NCBI RefSeq assembly: GCF_002109495.1 | Contig: NZ_LVJN01000021.1 | Coordinates: 1 to 64,000, forward strand | From: Magnetofaba australis IT-1 | Lineage (GTDB): Bacteria; Pseudomonadota; Magnetococcia; Magnetococcales; Magnetococcaceae | Reading direction: 5' to 3' | Length of the DNA: 64,000 nucleotides | Part shown: piece by piece, positions 31,881 to 42,303 of the stretch | Numbering within the stretch: position 1 is the first letter of the stretch | Layout of the letters: the number at the start of each line of letters is the position of its first letter | The notes under the pieces: model-generated | Database searches by the model: none | Told to the model about the DNA's origin: nothing | Seen by the model: the letters and a program-made list of their open reading frames with translations, nothing else | Made by a program: the position numbers and the translations under genes

Positions 31881-32774
31881 ATGGCCAATATGAAAGCCCT
31901 GCGCGGTCGGATCAAGTCGGTTACCAATACCCGGCAGATCACCAAGGCCATGAAAATGGTCTCCGCCGCTAAACTTCGCCGCGCAACGGATCGCGCGGTG
32001 CAATCGCGCGCCTACAGCAGCCGCATGAACCGCATGGTCAGCTCGCTGGCGCCGTCGATGCTCGACAATCCCGGCGCGCCGACCCTGCTCATCGGTCGCC
32101 CCGGCGAGCATAAGCGCATCGAGTTGGTGGTGTTCACCGCCGATCGCGGTCTGTGCGGCAGCTTCAACAGCGGCATCATCCGCTCGACGCGCGAGCGCAT
32201 CGCCCGTCTGCAAGCTGAGGGTCTGCAAGTCTCCCTCACCTGCGTGGGCCGTAAAGGCCATGACGTGCTCAAGCGTCAATATGGCAAGCTGATTCGCAAA
32301 GTGCACACCGACGTCTCCCGGCACATGACCTTCGAATACCTGGAGAAGGAAGTGGGTCGCGAGCTGGTCAAAGCCTTCAATGAAGATAAGTTTGACGCCT
32401 GCTACATCGTGTTCAACACCTTCAAGTCGGCCATGAGCCAGGAGTTGACTTGGCGTCAGCTCATCCCGGCGCCGGTGGATCAGCCGGAAGAGGGCGCGGA
32501 GACCGAAGCGGCGGCCAGCTACATGTATGAGCCCGAGGAGGAAGAGATCCTCGAGGCCATTCTGCCGCGCAACTTGTCCATGCAGATCTATCAGGCGCAA
32601 GCGGAGTCGGAAGCCTCCGAGCACGGCGCCCGCATGACCGCCATGGACAGCGCCTCGCGCAACGCCAACGAGATGATTCGCAAACTGCGCATCAAATTCA
32701 ACCGGACGCGCCAAGCGGCGATCACCACCGAGCTGATGGAGATCATCGGCGGCGCCGAGTCCCTGAAAAACTAA
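31881..32774 (+). CDS. atpG: F1 ATP synthase subunit gamma
   Basis: 297 residues. The central shaft that turns inside the alpha3beta3 ring. N-terminal coiled coil: LRGRIKSVTNTRQITKAMKMVSAAKLRRA; C-terminal coiled coil with ITTELMEIIGGAESL. Both are needed for rotation. Located between atpA and atpD with ATAGGAG before the start. Confidence 0.97.
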   Translation: MANMKALRGRIKSVTNTRQITKAMKMVSAAKLRRATDRAVQSRAYSSRMNRMVSSLAPSMLDNPGAPTLLIGRPGEHKRIELVVFTADRGLCGSFNSGIIRSTRERIARLQAEGLQVSLTCVGRKGHDVLKRQYGKLIRKVHTDVSRHMTFEYLEKEVGRELVKAFNEDKFDACYIVFNTFKSAMSQELTWRQLIPAPVDQPEEGAETEAAASYMYEPEEEEILEAILPRNLSMQIYQAQAESEASEHGARMTAMDSASRNANEMIRKLRIKFNRTRQAAITTELMEIIGGAESLKN

Positions 32775-34241
<1,467 letters not shown>

Positions 34242-34310
34242 TCGGCGCTTCCGTCCCGGCGTTACATGCCCTTGATCGCGCACAGCGCGGTTTGAATTCA
34301 GGAGGATTCC

Positions 34311-34727
34311 ATGGTCGGCGTTTCCGTGGAGCTGGAGTTGATCACCCCCGAAAAGGTGATCTACTCCGAAGATGTGCAGATTGTGACCGTGCCCGGCAGT
34401 GAGGGCTACTTTGGCGTGATCCCCGGCCACGTGCCCATGATCACCACCCTCAAGAGCGGTGTGGTGCGCGTGGGCCAGGACGATGATTCGGTGTACATCG
34501 CCGTCTCCAAGGGCTTCGCCGAGGTGCGTCCCGATCGCGTGACCCTGCTCATCGACAAGGCCACCCTGGGAACCGAGGTGGATCTGGACGAAGCGGAGAT
34601 CGCGCTGTCCGAAGCAGAAAAGCGCATGAACGACAGCGCTTGCGAAGGCTATGAGCATGCCGACGCCTGTGATCGCGCCGCCTTCCATCAGGCGCAGATC
34701 GCCGCCGCCGCCAAGCGTTACAGCTAA
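34311..34727 (+). CDS. atpC: F1 ATP synthase subunit epsilon
   Basis: 138 residues, ATG behind CAGGAGG. N-terminal beta-barrel (VELELITPEKVIYSEDVQ, VPGSEGYFGVIPGHVPMITTL) and a two-helix C-terminus (LDEAEIALSEAEKRMND). It couples gamma rotation to Fo and can inhibit hydrolysis. Last gene of the operon, followed by a strong terminator. Confidence 0.96.
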   Translation: MVGVSVELELITPEKVIYSEDVQIVTVPGSEGYFGVIPGHVPMITTLKSGVVRVGQDDDSVYIAVSKGFAEVRPDRVTLLIDKATLGTEVDLDEAEIALSEAEKRMNDSACEGYEHADACDRAAFHQAQIAAAAKRYS

Positions 34728-34751
34728 GCGGCTCGATATGATGTGATTCAA

Positions 34752-34785
34752 CGCCGCCCTGAAGCGATTCAGGGCGGCGTTTTTT
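34752..34785 (+). terminator. rho-independent terminator of the atp operon
   Basis: CGCCGCCCTGAA GCGA TTCAGGGCGGCG, a 12-bp perfect stem, followed by TTTTTT. Confidence 0.95.
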
Positions 34786-34867
34786 ATGCCCGCGCGTTGC
34801 GCGATAGAACGCCTCCTTATAGTATCGTTCCCGATTCAAGCAGTTGCCATATCTGCGTGGAAGATTT

Positions 34868-35020
34868 AAGAGACTGGGGCTTCGCCCCAGACCCCACGAG
34901 GGCGCCGCCCTCGACCCGCCAGGGCTTTGCCCTGGACCCATGAGGGCTCCGCCCTCAACCCGGCAGGGCTCTGCCCTGCACCCGCCAGGGAAATGATTTC
35001 CCTGGACCCTCGTTAGTTTG
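34868..35020 (+). repeat. family B hairpin array, copy B3 (6 units), upstream of glmU
   Basis: The longest array: GGGGCTTCGCCCC, GAGGGCGCCGCCCTC, AGGGCTTTGCCCT, GAGGGCTCCGCCCTC, AGGGCTCTGCCCT and the cap CAGGGAAATGATTTCCCTG, each separated by an ACCC-containing linker. It ends with GGACCCTCGTTAGTTT about 113 bases before glmU, beyond the atp terminator. Confidence 0.92.
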
Positions 35021-35132
35021 GCTTTGTTCTGTTAATGGGCCTGTTCAGATTCCATTGAGTGTGTTCGCACTGTGTTGGCGTTATGAAATTGCTTGATAAT
35101 TACTCGATTTATTCAACATTTAGGAGCTTCTC

Positions 35133-36542
35133 ATGGCCGATTGCGCCGTTTTGATTCTGGCCGCAGGCAAGGGCACGCGCATGAAATCCGAGCTGCCCAA
35201 AGTGCTGCACCCCCTGGCGGAAAAACCCCTCCTGGCCCATGTGCTGGACGCCGCGCGCGGACTCAACCCCAGCCGCATCGTGGTGGTGGTGGGCCACGGT
35301 GGCGATCAGGTGCGCGCCGCCATGGCCGCTGATGACGTCAGCTTCGTCACCCAGGAACCGCAACTGGGCACCGGCCACGCCGTACAGTGCGGCCTGACGG
35401 CGCTGGGCGAAGTCTCGGGCGAATTGCTCATTCTCAATGGCGACGTGCCGCTGATCCGCACCGAAACCCTCACTGGACTGCTGGACCTGCATCGCCGCGG
35501 CGGCCATCCGGTCACCGTACTCTCCTGCATGCAGAATCCCCCCACTGGCTATGGCCGCATGGTGCGCGGCGAGCTGGGCAATCTGGAGCGCATCGTCGAG
35601 GAGAAGGACGCCGACACCGAGACCCGCGCCATCAATGAGATCAACTCCGGCACCTACTGTGTGGACGCCGCGCGTCTGCCCGGCTGGCTGTCGCAGCTCT
35701 CCACCGACAACGCCCAGGGCGAATACTATCTCACCGACATCGTGCCCATGGCCAACAGCGAGCATCGCGAAGGCTCCGGCAGCGGTCTGGCGGGGGCGTT
35801 CTGCCACCACGACGGCATGGAGCTCTCCGGCATCAACAATCGCGTGCAGTTGGCGCAGTTGGGCGCGGCGTTCCGCAATCGCCTCACCGAGCGCCTGATG
35901 ATGGATGGCGTCAGCTTCATCGATCCAGGCTCCTGCTGGATCGCCGCCGACGCCAAAATTGGCCGCGATACGCAGATCGCCCCTGGGGTGATCATCGGTC
36001 CCAATGTGACCATCGCCGAAGGCTGCGTCATCGGCCCCTACTGCGAGATACGCAACGCCGATCTCGGTCCCGGCACGGTGCTGCACGCCTATTGCCATGT
36101 GGATGGCGCAGTGGCCAAGGGGCCCGGCAGCATCGGCCCGTTTGCGCGCTTGCGCCCCGGCACGGTGCTGGAGGCCAACATCAAGGTGGGCGATTTCGTC
36201 GAGCTGAAGAAGACCCACCTGGGCGAAGGCAGCAAAGTGCCGCATCTGGCCTATGTGGGCGATGCGGAGATTGGCAAGAACTGCAATATCGGTTGCGGCA
36301 CCATCACTTGCAACTATGATGGGGTGAACAAGCACAAGACCACTTTGGGCGATGGCGTGTTCATCGGCTCCGACACGCAGTTGGTGGCCCCGGTGACGTT
36401 GGGCGACGGCGCCTATGTGGGCGCGGGCAGCACCATCACCAAGGACGTGCCGGGCGATGCGCTGGCCACCAGTCGCGTGGGACAGCGGGTGACTGAAGGG
36501 TGGGCGGCCAAACGCCGGGCGACATTGAAGAAGAATAAATAA
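35133..36542 (+). CDS. glmU: bifunctional GlcNAc-1-P uridyltransferase / GlcN-1-P acetyltransferase
   Basis: 469 residues, ATG 35133 behind TAGGAGC. It makes UDP-GlcNAc for peptidoglycan and LPS. The N-terminal pyrophosphorylase (about 1-230) has LAAGKGTRMKSELPKVLHPL and TGHAVQCGL. The C-terminal left-handed beta-helix (about 255-455) has the hexapeptide repeats and KKTHLGEGSKVPHLAYVGDA, NIGCGTITCNYDG, TLGDGVFIGSD. It supplies precursor for the glycosyltransferase genes that follow. Confidence 0.97.
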   Translation: MADCAVLILAAGKGTRMKSELPKVLHPLAEKPLLAHVLDAARGLNPSRIVVVVGHGGDQVRAAMAADDVSFVTQEPQLGTGHAVQCGLTALGEVSGELLILNGDVPLIRTETLTGLLDLHRRGGHPVTVLSCMQNPPTGYGRMVRGELGNLERIVEEKDADTETRAINEINSGTYCVDAARLPGWLSQLSTDNAQGEYYLTDIVPMANSEHREGSGSGLAGAFCHHDGMELSGINNRVQLAQLGAAFRNRLTERLMMDGVSFIDPGSCWIAADAKIGRDTQIAPGVIIGPNVTIAEGCVIGPYCEIRNADLGPGTVLHAYCHVDGAVAKGPGSIGPFARLRPGTVLEANIKVGDFVELKKTHLGEGSKVPHLAYVGDAEIGKNCNIGCGTITCNYDGVNKHKTTLGDGVFIGSDTQLVAPVTLGDGAYVGAGSTITKDVPGDALATSRVGQRVTEGWAAKRRATLKKNK

Positions 36543-36574
36543 ATCCCCCTAGCGCTCGGCTGCGAGAGTTCGCA

Positions 36575-36745
36575 CAATAGAAAAGGGGAAAAGCTGGACA
36601 TTTATGGCCAGCTTTTCCGGGGTCTGGGGGCCGCGCCCCCAGCGGCCATAGGCGAAGCCGTATCTAACAATACTGGGCAGCGCCCCACGGTGTTAGGGGA
36701 GTTTGAGGGCGCAGCCCTCAATATCTTTCATCTTCCAAACACCAT
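36575..36745 (-). repeat. family C-like hairpin repeat, copy C3
   Basis: An 11-bp perfect stem GGAAAAGCTGG / CCAGCTTTTCC around loop ACATTTATGG, then GGGGGCCGCGCCCCC, a GGGCAGCGCCC core, and TGAGGGCGCAGCCCTCA. It resembles C5 (39284) in order but with different stem sequences. Confidence 0.8.
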
Positions 36746-36783
36746 CCCCCATCATCAGAAATCCACCAGTGGAGCGGCGCGGC

Positions 36784-37701
36784 ATGGAGCGAAAATTGCG
36801 CATCACCATCATCATCCCCGCCTACAACGAAGCCGAGATGATTGGCAACACCGTTGCGGCGCTGGTGGATCTGAAGCCCGAATACAAAGAGAAAGGGCTG
36901 GATCTGCGCATCTTCGTGGTGGATGACGGCTCCGCCGACGACACCCGCCAACTGGCGGAGAACGCAGGCGCCGACCGGGTGCTGCGCCACCGGGTCAATC
37001 AAGGCTTGGGCGCGGCGGTGCGCACCGGCCTGACCGCCGCCCACAACGACGGCGCCGACATCACGGTCAAGTTCGATGCCGACCTGCAGCACGACCCCAA
37101 CGACATTCTGCCGCTGATTCAGCCCATCCGCGACGATGAGGCCGATGTGGTGTATGGCAATCGCTTTGAGCGCATTGAGTACGCCATGCCGCTGGTGCGT
37201 AAAGTGGGCAACCGGGTCTTCACCGGCCTGATGCGCTGGCTCACCAAATGGCCCCTCAAGGATAGCCAACCAGGCATCTTCGCCGTGCATCGGGTCTTCA
37301 CCGGCATGTTCTACATGCCCGGCGACTACAACTACACCCAGCAGATTCTGGTGGACGCCTACCGCAAGGGGATGCGCTTCGCCCATGTGCCGGTGGCGTT
37401 CCGCAAGCGGGTCACGGGCAAGTCCTTCATCAGCTTCAAATACCCCTTCAAAGTGCTGCCGCAGATCTTCATGGTGCTGGTGGCGGTGCGACCGCTCAAA
37501 GTGTTCGCCCCCATCGGTTTCGCCTTTCTGCTGCCGGGCGCCCTCATCGGCATTTGGGAGTTCTTCGACTGGGCTTGGGGCTCCGGCGCCAAACCCATTC
37601 AGCACGTCAATCTGGTGCTGGGGCTCACCCTGTTCGGCATGCAGACCATCTTCTTCGGCATCCTGGCGCATCTGATTGTGGATAAGGGCGGACGACGGTA
37701 G
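36784..37701 (+). CDS. family 2 glycosyltransferase (polyprenyl-phosphate sugar synthase type)
   Basis: 305 residues from ATG 36784 (GGAG upstream). The GT-A domain at about 1-220 has ITIIIPAYNEAEMIGNTV, VVDDGSADDTRQLA and VKFDADLQHDP (the DxD-type metal site). Two C-terminal transmembrane helices follow (VFAPIGFAFLLPGALIGI and LVLGLTLFGMQTIFFGIL), as in DPM1/GtrB-like enzymes that load a sugar onto a lipid carrier. First gene of an envelope polysaccharide group. Confidence 0.88.
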   Translation: MERKLRITIIIPAYNEAEMIGNTVAALVDLKPEYKEKGLDLRIFVVDDGSADDTRQLAENAGADRVLRHRVNQGLGAAVRTGLTAAHNDGADITVKFDADLQHDPNDILPLIQPIRDDEADVVYGNRFERIEYAMPLVRKVGNRVFTGLMRWLTKWPLKDSQPGIFAVHRVFTGMFYMPGDYNYTQQILVDAYRKGMRFAHVPVAFRKRVTGKSFISFKYPFKVLPQIFMVLVAVRPLKVFAPIGFAFLLPGALIGIWEFFDWAWGSGAKPIQHVNLVLGLTLFGMQTIFFGILAHLIVDKGGRR

Positions 37702-37725
37702 GCCCTTGGACTGATTTGGGATGCT

Positions 37726-37858
37726 GAAAGATACTGGGGCTTCGCCCCAGACCCCGACCAGGGCGCCGCCCTGGACCCGGCAGGGCTTTGCCCTGCACCC
37801 ACGAGGGCTCTGCCCTCGACCCGCCAGGGAAATGATTTCCCTGGACCCTCGTTAGTTT
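37726..37858 (+). repeat. family B hairpin array, copy B4 (5 units), upstream of a glycosyltransferase
   Basis: GGGGCTTCGCCCC, AGGGCGCCGCCCT, AGGGCTTTGCCCT, GAGGGCTCTGCCCTC, then cap CAGGGAAATGATTTCCCTG and GGACCCTCGTTAGTTT. It ends about 60 bases before ATG 37919. Confidence 0.92.
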
Positions 37859-37918
37859 CCCTCCGCGCATGCATGCACAATTGTGCGGGTTCGGTTCTCT
37901 TTTGGCTTCGGGCGGCCC

Positions 37919-39085
37919 ATGTTTCAGAAAATCGCTTACGTCATCGGTCTGGAGCTGAACAACAATCGCCGCGCCCATGCGGTGCAGATCATGAAAAACG
38001 CCCAGGCCTGGGCCAATGCCGCGCAGTCGTTCGAATTCGTCGTCAACGTCTTCCCTGCCACCTGGCGCGCCGGACTGGACCCCGAGCAACTGGCGCAGTT
38101 CTACGGCCTGCAACGCCCCTTCCCCATGCGCGCGTTCCCCTTCTACCACTGGGAGTATGAACGCCATGGCTGGCTGATGCCGGTGTTCTACCACGTCGCC
38201 TCCTGGTACTGCCGTTTGCGCGGTTTTGATCTCATCTTCTCACGCAATTACAACTTCCCCCGCTACGCCATCGCTCGGGGCATCCCCACCATCATGGAGG
38301 GACACAACGTCCCCGCCCGCGAGCCGGAACGCAGCAACTTCCTGCGCGCCACCCAGGATCCGCGCATGCTGGGGGTGGTGACCATCTCCCAGCCCCTGGC
38401 TGACGGCATGATCGCCGCTGGAGTGCCCGCGCATAAGATGATCGTGGAGCCCGACGGGGTGGATCTGGAGCGCTTCGCCAATCCGTTGGACAGACGCGCG
38501 GCGCGGGAGAAGCTGGGGCTGAATCCCGCGCGTCCGCTGGCGGTCTATTGCGGCCATCTATATGAAAAACGCGGAGTCGAAGAGATTTTTGAGGCGGCCA
38601 AGCGGCTACCCCATGTGGACTTCCTGCTGGTGGGGGGGATGGACAGCGACCTGGCCAAGCGTCGGCGCGAGATTGAGCATCTGAAGTTGGAGAACGTGCT
38701 GTTCAGCGGCTTTGTGGAGAATGGGCGCATTCCCGACTACCTGTGGGCGGCGGATGTGCTGCTGATGCCCTACAGCCGCGAGGGGGCGACGGCGGAGTGG
38801 ATGTCGCCGATGAAGATGTTTGAGTATATGGCCGCTGGCCGGGTGATTCTCTCCTCTGACCTGCCTGCGCTGCGCACGGTGTTGCGGCATGGGGAGAATG
38901 CGTGGCTGGTGGCGCCCGATAGCGGCCCGGCGTTGGCGGAGGGGATGGCGGCGCTGCTGGATGATTCGGCGTTGGCGCAGCGGCTGGCGGCCAAGGCGCT
39001 GGAGGAGATTCCGCAGTATGCGTGGCAGGCCCGGGTGGCGCGCATCCTGGCGTTTGCAAAGGAGCAGGCCAGGCAGCATCTATGA
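37919..39085 (+). CDS. GT4-like glycosyltransferase
   Basis: 388 residues from ATG 37919 (GGGCGG upstream; an upstream ATG at 37883 would add 12 residues that look non-coding). GT-B fold: N-terminal acceptor half, then KMIVEPDGVDLERFANP, LAVYCGHLYEKRGVEEIFEA, FLLVGGMDSDLAKRR, and the donor-binding EGATAEWMSPMKMFEYMAAG, where the EX7E acidic pair is E..E. It probably adds a sugar in a surface polysaccharide. The substrate is unknown. Confidence 0.88.
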   Translation: MFQKIAYVIGLELNNNRRAHAVQIMKNAQAWANAAQSFEFVVNVFPATWRAGLDPEQLAQFYGLQRPFPMRAFPFYHWEYERHGWLMPVFYHVASWYCRLRGFDLIFSRNYNFPRYAIARGIPTIMEGHNVPAREPERSNFLRATQDPRMLGVVTISQPLADGMIAAGVPAHKMIVEPDGVDLERFANPLDRRAAREKLGLNPARPLAVYCGHLYEKRGVEEIFEAAKRLPHVDFLLVGGMDSDLAKRRREIEHLKLENVLFSGFVENGRIPDYLWAADVLLMPYSREGATAEWMSPMKMFEYMAAGRVILSSDLPALRTVLRHGENAWLVAPDSGPALAEGMAALLDDSALAQRLAAKALEEIPQYAWQARVARILAFAKEQARQHL

Positions 39086-39096
39086 CCTGGGGAGTC

Positions 39097-39283
39097 AAAC
39101 AGTGTGTGCGTGACGCAGTCCGAGCTGGCGCTGTCTATGGGCCTCCGGCTGGTCGGAGGCGGGTCTGGAGGCTTTGCGCCCAGCGGGTCCAGGGCGCCGC
39201 CGGGCGCCCGCCAGGCGGCCAGCCTCCTGGACCTCGACAAATCGCCTCTGGCAGTTTGGCGCCTGACATAGCGCTATAGTAAA
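39097..39283 (-). repeat. family C/D hairpin repeat, partial copy C4
   Basis: It begins GTGTGTGCGTGACGCAGTCC and has GCCTCCGGC TG GTCGGAGGC (a G-T wobble version of the stem) and a GGGCGCCCGCC stretch, then degenerates. Adjacent to C5. Confidence 0.72.
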
Positions 39284-39570
39284 TCGAAACCAAAACTGGA
39301 CATTTGGCGCGAAACGAAAATGTGGAAAATCGGGACATTTATTGGCCCGATTTTTCGGGGCCTGGGGTCCGCGACCCCAGCGGGGTGTGGGGCGGCGCCC
39401 CACGATTTGGCAGGGTTGCCAAATCGGACTCGCGTAGCGAGCCCGAAGGGTGAGGGCCAAGGATAGCCCGAATCACGGTTTGGTTTTAGGGAGCTCGAGG
39501 GCGGAGCCCTCGATATCTTTCATTATCCAAAAACCGAACATGTCCGATTCTCGGTTAGACTTGCTATAGC
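39284..39570 (-). repeat. family C hairpin repeat, copy C5
   Basis: AAAATCGGG-ACATTTATTGG-CCCGATTTT stem, CTGGGGTCCGCGACCCCAG, GGGGCGGCGCCCC, GATTTGGCAGGGTTGCCAAATC, ACTCGCGTAGCGAGCCCG, and GAGGGCGGAGCCCTC before the ATATCTTTCA end block. It separates a plus-strand and a minus-strand glycosyltransferase gene. Confidence 0.85.
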
Positions 39571-39594
39571 TCGCCTTCTTTCCCGCACACACTG

Positions 39595-40779
39595 TTACTT
39601 CTGGCTGGCTTCCACCAACCACCCCTCCAACTGGTCCACCCGCTGATCCCATGTGTTCTGCAACGCCGTCGCCCTTCTGAGTTCCGGCGTGCCCACGCCG
39701 CCCGCCTCCAACGCCTCGCCCAACGCCTGCCGCCACGCTTCCGGCGTGCTTGGCGTCGCCGCCACATGGCTGAACTCCTCTACAATCACCGTCTGCGGCC
39801 CCGCCACCACCGGTTTGCCCACCGCCAAATACTCATGCAATTTCACCGGGTAGCCATGCGCCACCCAATCATCCCCGCTCACCCGGTAGCAGATGGCGTT
39901 TACATCCATATGCTGCACATACGCCGGCGCCGCATCCCGCGCCTTGGCCCCCAGCACATGCACGTTAGGCAGCGCCCGACACTGCTCCCACAACCCCCGC
40001 GCCGCCCGGTCGCGCTCGGATTGTCCATCCAGCATCACCGGGCCGATAAACACCCACTGCCATGTCGGCTCAGTACGCGCCACATGTAGAACCATCTCCA
40101 GATCCAGCTTGCTGTTCACCGTGCCCAAATAGCCAATGCGCGGGCTCGGAATCGCCGCCAAATCCGCCGGACACGCACACCCCTGCGCGGCGATGAACGG
40201 CGCCGGGTCCGCGCCATTGTTCAGCACCCGGGCTCGCTGCGGACCATCCCCCGGCAGATGCGCCGCCATGGCCGGTGACGAGGTGGTGATCAAATCCGCT
40301 CGTTGGACCAGTTGGCGCTGCCACTGCTCCAGTTCGGAGTTCCATTGATCCATGGCCGAATAGACGTCGTAGACGTGATACAGCACCCGGCGCGGTTTGA
40401 GCCGCTCCACATAGGGCCAGAAGCGGGGGTGGAACAGCATCAGGGTCAAGTCATCGCGCTGGTCGGGAAACAGCGACGCCATGCGCGCCATGTGGCGACG
40501 CTGCGCCCAGCGGTCCCAGGCGGGATGTTTGGGCCAGCGCGGCGGCCAGCGGCCCGGTTGATCGAGCCAGACGTTGTCCTGTTGCTTAAAGCGGCCTAGC
40601 CAGGGGGCGCTGTTCCACAGATGTCCGCCGCGATCCCACAGGCTGAGGGGACCGTAACTGTAGAGCACGGGCCAGCCGCGCGCGCCCATGCGGGTGAGCA
40701 ACTGCTGGCGCGACAGCCAGCGGTCGTCCCAGGCGTGGGGCGCAAAGGCGATAATGGGTGGTTGAGTCTGCTTTGCCAT
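39595..40779 (-). CDS. GT4-like glycosyltransferase
   Basis: 394 residues from ATG 40779, chosen because everything upstream in frame is repeat B5. GT-B layout with IIAFAPHAWDDRWLSRQQLL at the start, VLYHVYDVYSAM in the N-domain, RVLNNGADPAPFIAA, IGYLGTVNSKLDLEM, and the C-terminal HGYPVKLHEYLAVGKPVVAG. It resembles the 'glycosyltransferase' proteins of exopolysaccharide loci that lack a defined donor. Opposite strand to its neighbours. Confidence 0.85.
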   Translation of the reverse strand: MAKQTQPPIIAFAPHAWDDRWLSRQQLLTRMGARGWPVLYSYGPLSLWDRGGHLWNSAPWLGRFKQQDNVWLDQPGRWPPRWPKHPAWDRWAQRRHMARMASLFPDQRDDLTLMLFHPRFWPYVERLKPRRVLYHVYDVYSAMDQWNSELEQWQRQLVQRADLITTSSPAMAAHLPGDGPQRARVLNNGADPAPFIAAQGCACPADLAAIPSPRIGYLGTVNSKLDLEMVLHVARTEPTWQWVFIGPVMLDGQSERDRAARGLWEQCRALPNVHVLGAKARDAAPAYVQHMDVNAICYRVSGDDWVAHGYPVKLHEYLAVGKPVVAGPQTVIVEEFSHVAATPSTPEAWRQALGEALEAGGVGTPELRRATALQNTWDQRVDQLEGWLVEASQK

Positions 40780-40846
40780 ACGCCAATCGAAATCCCGGCA
40801 AACGGAGTAAGTTGGCAAGAACAGAGCGGCCAACGCGCTGTTCAAA

Positions 40847-40990
40847 ATTAACGAGGGTCCAGGGAAATCGGATTTGTCCCGATTGGCCTGGCGGGTCCAG
40901 GGCGGCGCCCCGTGGGTCCAGGGCAACGCCCTGGCGGGTCCCGGGCAGCGCCCTCATGGGGTTTGGGGCGAAGCCCCAATATCTTTCATC
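40847..40990 (-). repeat. family B hairpin array, copy B5, upstream of the minus-strand glycosyltransferase
   Basis: Read on the minus strand: GGGGCTTCGCCCC, several GGGC..GCCC units, a modified cap (AATCGGGACAAATCCGATT inside CCAGG..CCTGG), then GGACCCTCGTTAATTT. It ends about 68 bases before ATG 40779. Although the gene is on the other strand, the array keeps the same orientation relative to it as B1-B4. Confidence 0.87.
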
Positions 40991-41100
40991 GTCCAAAACA
41001 CATGATGATTCAAATAGCCAATTGCCTTCCCGGAACAATCACCGTAGCGTAAAAGCCCAATTGGCGAAACGCTTTCCACTCGGATCTGACATCGAATCCC

Positions 41101-42006
41101 ATGGCCCGTATCGGACCCATCACCCCGGACGACCTGCCGCGCGCATGCGCGTTCTGGCATCAGCATCTGAACAGCGACCTGAGCGAGGCGCAGTGGCGCG
41201 CGGCGCTGGCCCCGCACTGGCTGCGCGATGCCCCCAATCACGGCTTCATGCTGGAGGATAATGGCGAAATCGTCGGCGCGCTGGGGGCGATTCACCATCA
41301 GCGCCGGGTGGAGGGGCAGCTGCGGAGTTTCTGCAATGTGACCAGTTGGCGCGTTCTGGAGAGCCATGCGCCCATGAGCCTGGGGCTGCTCAAGGCGGCT
41401 CTGGCGCAGCCGGACGCCACCATCATCGGCACCACGCCCAGCCCCCTGGTGGAGAAGATCTATCGCCTGCTCAAACTCACCTGTGTGGCGCCGTCGGTAA
41501 TCGTGCTGCCGCACCTGCCGCTACTCAAGGCGCACAACCCCAGCAAGTCGGGGCTGCTGAAACTATTCAAGCGCAATGAACACGGTGGCTGGGTGGAGCG
41601 CGACGCGGCCATGCTCGATCAGTTGATGCCCGAGGCCGAACGCGACGCTTACCGCGATCATCGTGATTATCCCTGGCTGCGTCACGCCCTGTTGGGCGGC
41701 GGTGTGGGCAACTGGTGTTATGTGATCTATAAGCGCCGGGTGTGGAAACGTCTGCCCTCGGCGGAGATCCTCTACATCAGCGATCCGCTGCGCTTTTTAC
41801 GCTATCGCAACGCCTGGGCGCGCCATCTGCTGTGGCGCGAAGGCATCGCCACCTCCCACATCGAGAGCCGATTCTTGCCCGCCACGCCCGCGTTCACCCT
41901 GCAACGGGAGCTGGGAGGAACGCCCGCCGGATTGCGCCTGCAAGAGGGAGTCACTGAAGCGCAATGCAGCTATCTGTATACTGAACGCATGACGCTGGAT
42001 CTGTGA
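41101..42006 (+). CDS. GNAT-like acyltransferase
   Basis: 301 residues. The start MARIGPITPDDLPRACAFWHQHLN and GFMLEDNGEIVGALGAIHHQRR match the first strands of a GNAT fold; the acetyl-CoA loop is degenerate. The middle (SRVL..MSLGLLKAAL) looks like the 'GNAT N-acetyltransferase' proteins found in polysaccharide gene clusters. Its likely role is acylating a sugar or a lipid-linked intermediate, but this is inference. Codon use matches its neighbours. Confidence 0.65.
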   Translation: MARIGPITPDDLPRACAFWHQHLNSDLSEAQWRAALAPHWLRDAPNHGFMLEDNGEIVGALGAIHHQRRVEGQLRSFCNVTSWRVLESHAPMSLGLLKAALAQPDATIIGTTPSPLVEKIYRLLKLTCVAPSVIVLPHLPLLKAHNPSKSGLLKLFKRNEHGGWVERDAAMLDQLMPEAERDAYRDHRDYPWLRHALLGGGVGNWCYVIYKRRVWKRLPSAEILYISDPLRFLRYRNAWARHLLWREGIATSHIESRFLPATPAFTLQRELGGTPAGLRLQEGVTEAQCSYLYTERMTLDL

Positions 42007-42051
42007 TGGTTGCGTTGTGCGGAAGCTGACGGTGATGGTTAAGATATTTGG

Positions 42052-42251
42052 AAGCTGAAAGATATTGGGGCTTCGCCCCAAACCCCACCAGGGCTTTGCC
42101 CTGGACCCACGGGGCTCCGCCCTCGACCCGCTGGGGGCGCGGCCCCCAGACCCCGCCGCCGACCAGTCGGCGGCCAATAGTCAGCGCAAGCCGAATCTAC
42201 GTCACGCAAACATTGGCCGTTCAGTGCAGTTTTGGTTTTGACTCGCAATAG
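42052..42251 (+). repeat. hybrid B/C hairpin repeat, copy C6
   Basis: It starts like family B (GAAAGATATTGGGGCTTCG, AGGGCTTTGCCCT), then switches to family C: CTGGGGGCGCGGCCCCCAG, GCCGCCGACCAGTCGGCGGC, AATAGTCAGCGCAAGC, GTCACGCAAACATTGGCCG and the TTTTGGTTTTGACTCGC end. It shows the families share modules. Confidence 0.88.
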
Positions 42252-42303
42252 ATTTCCACCTAACTGGGCTTTCCCTCCTGCGCTTCGTTTGAGGCCTTTT
42301 CTT

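Noticed and set aside
34868-35020. CRISPR-like look of the family B array (regular about 22-bp units)
   Set aside because: Units are palindromes with 5-9 bp linkers, not repeats with unique 30-bp spacers, and no cas gene is present.
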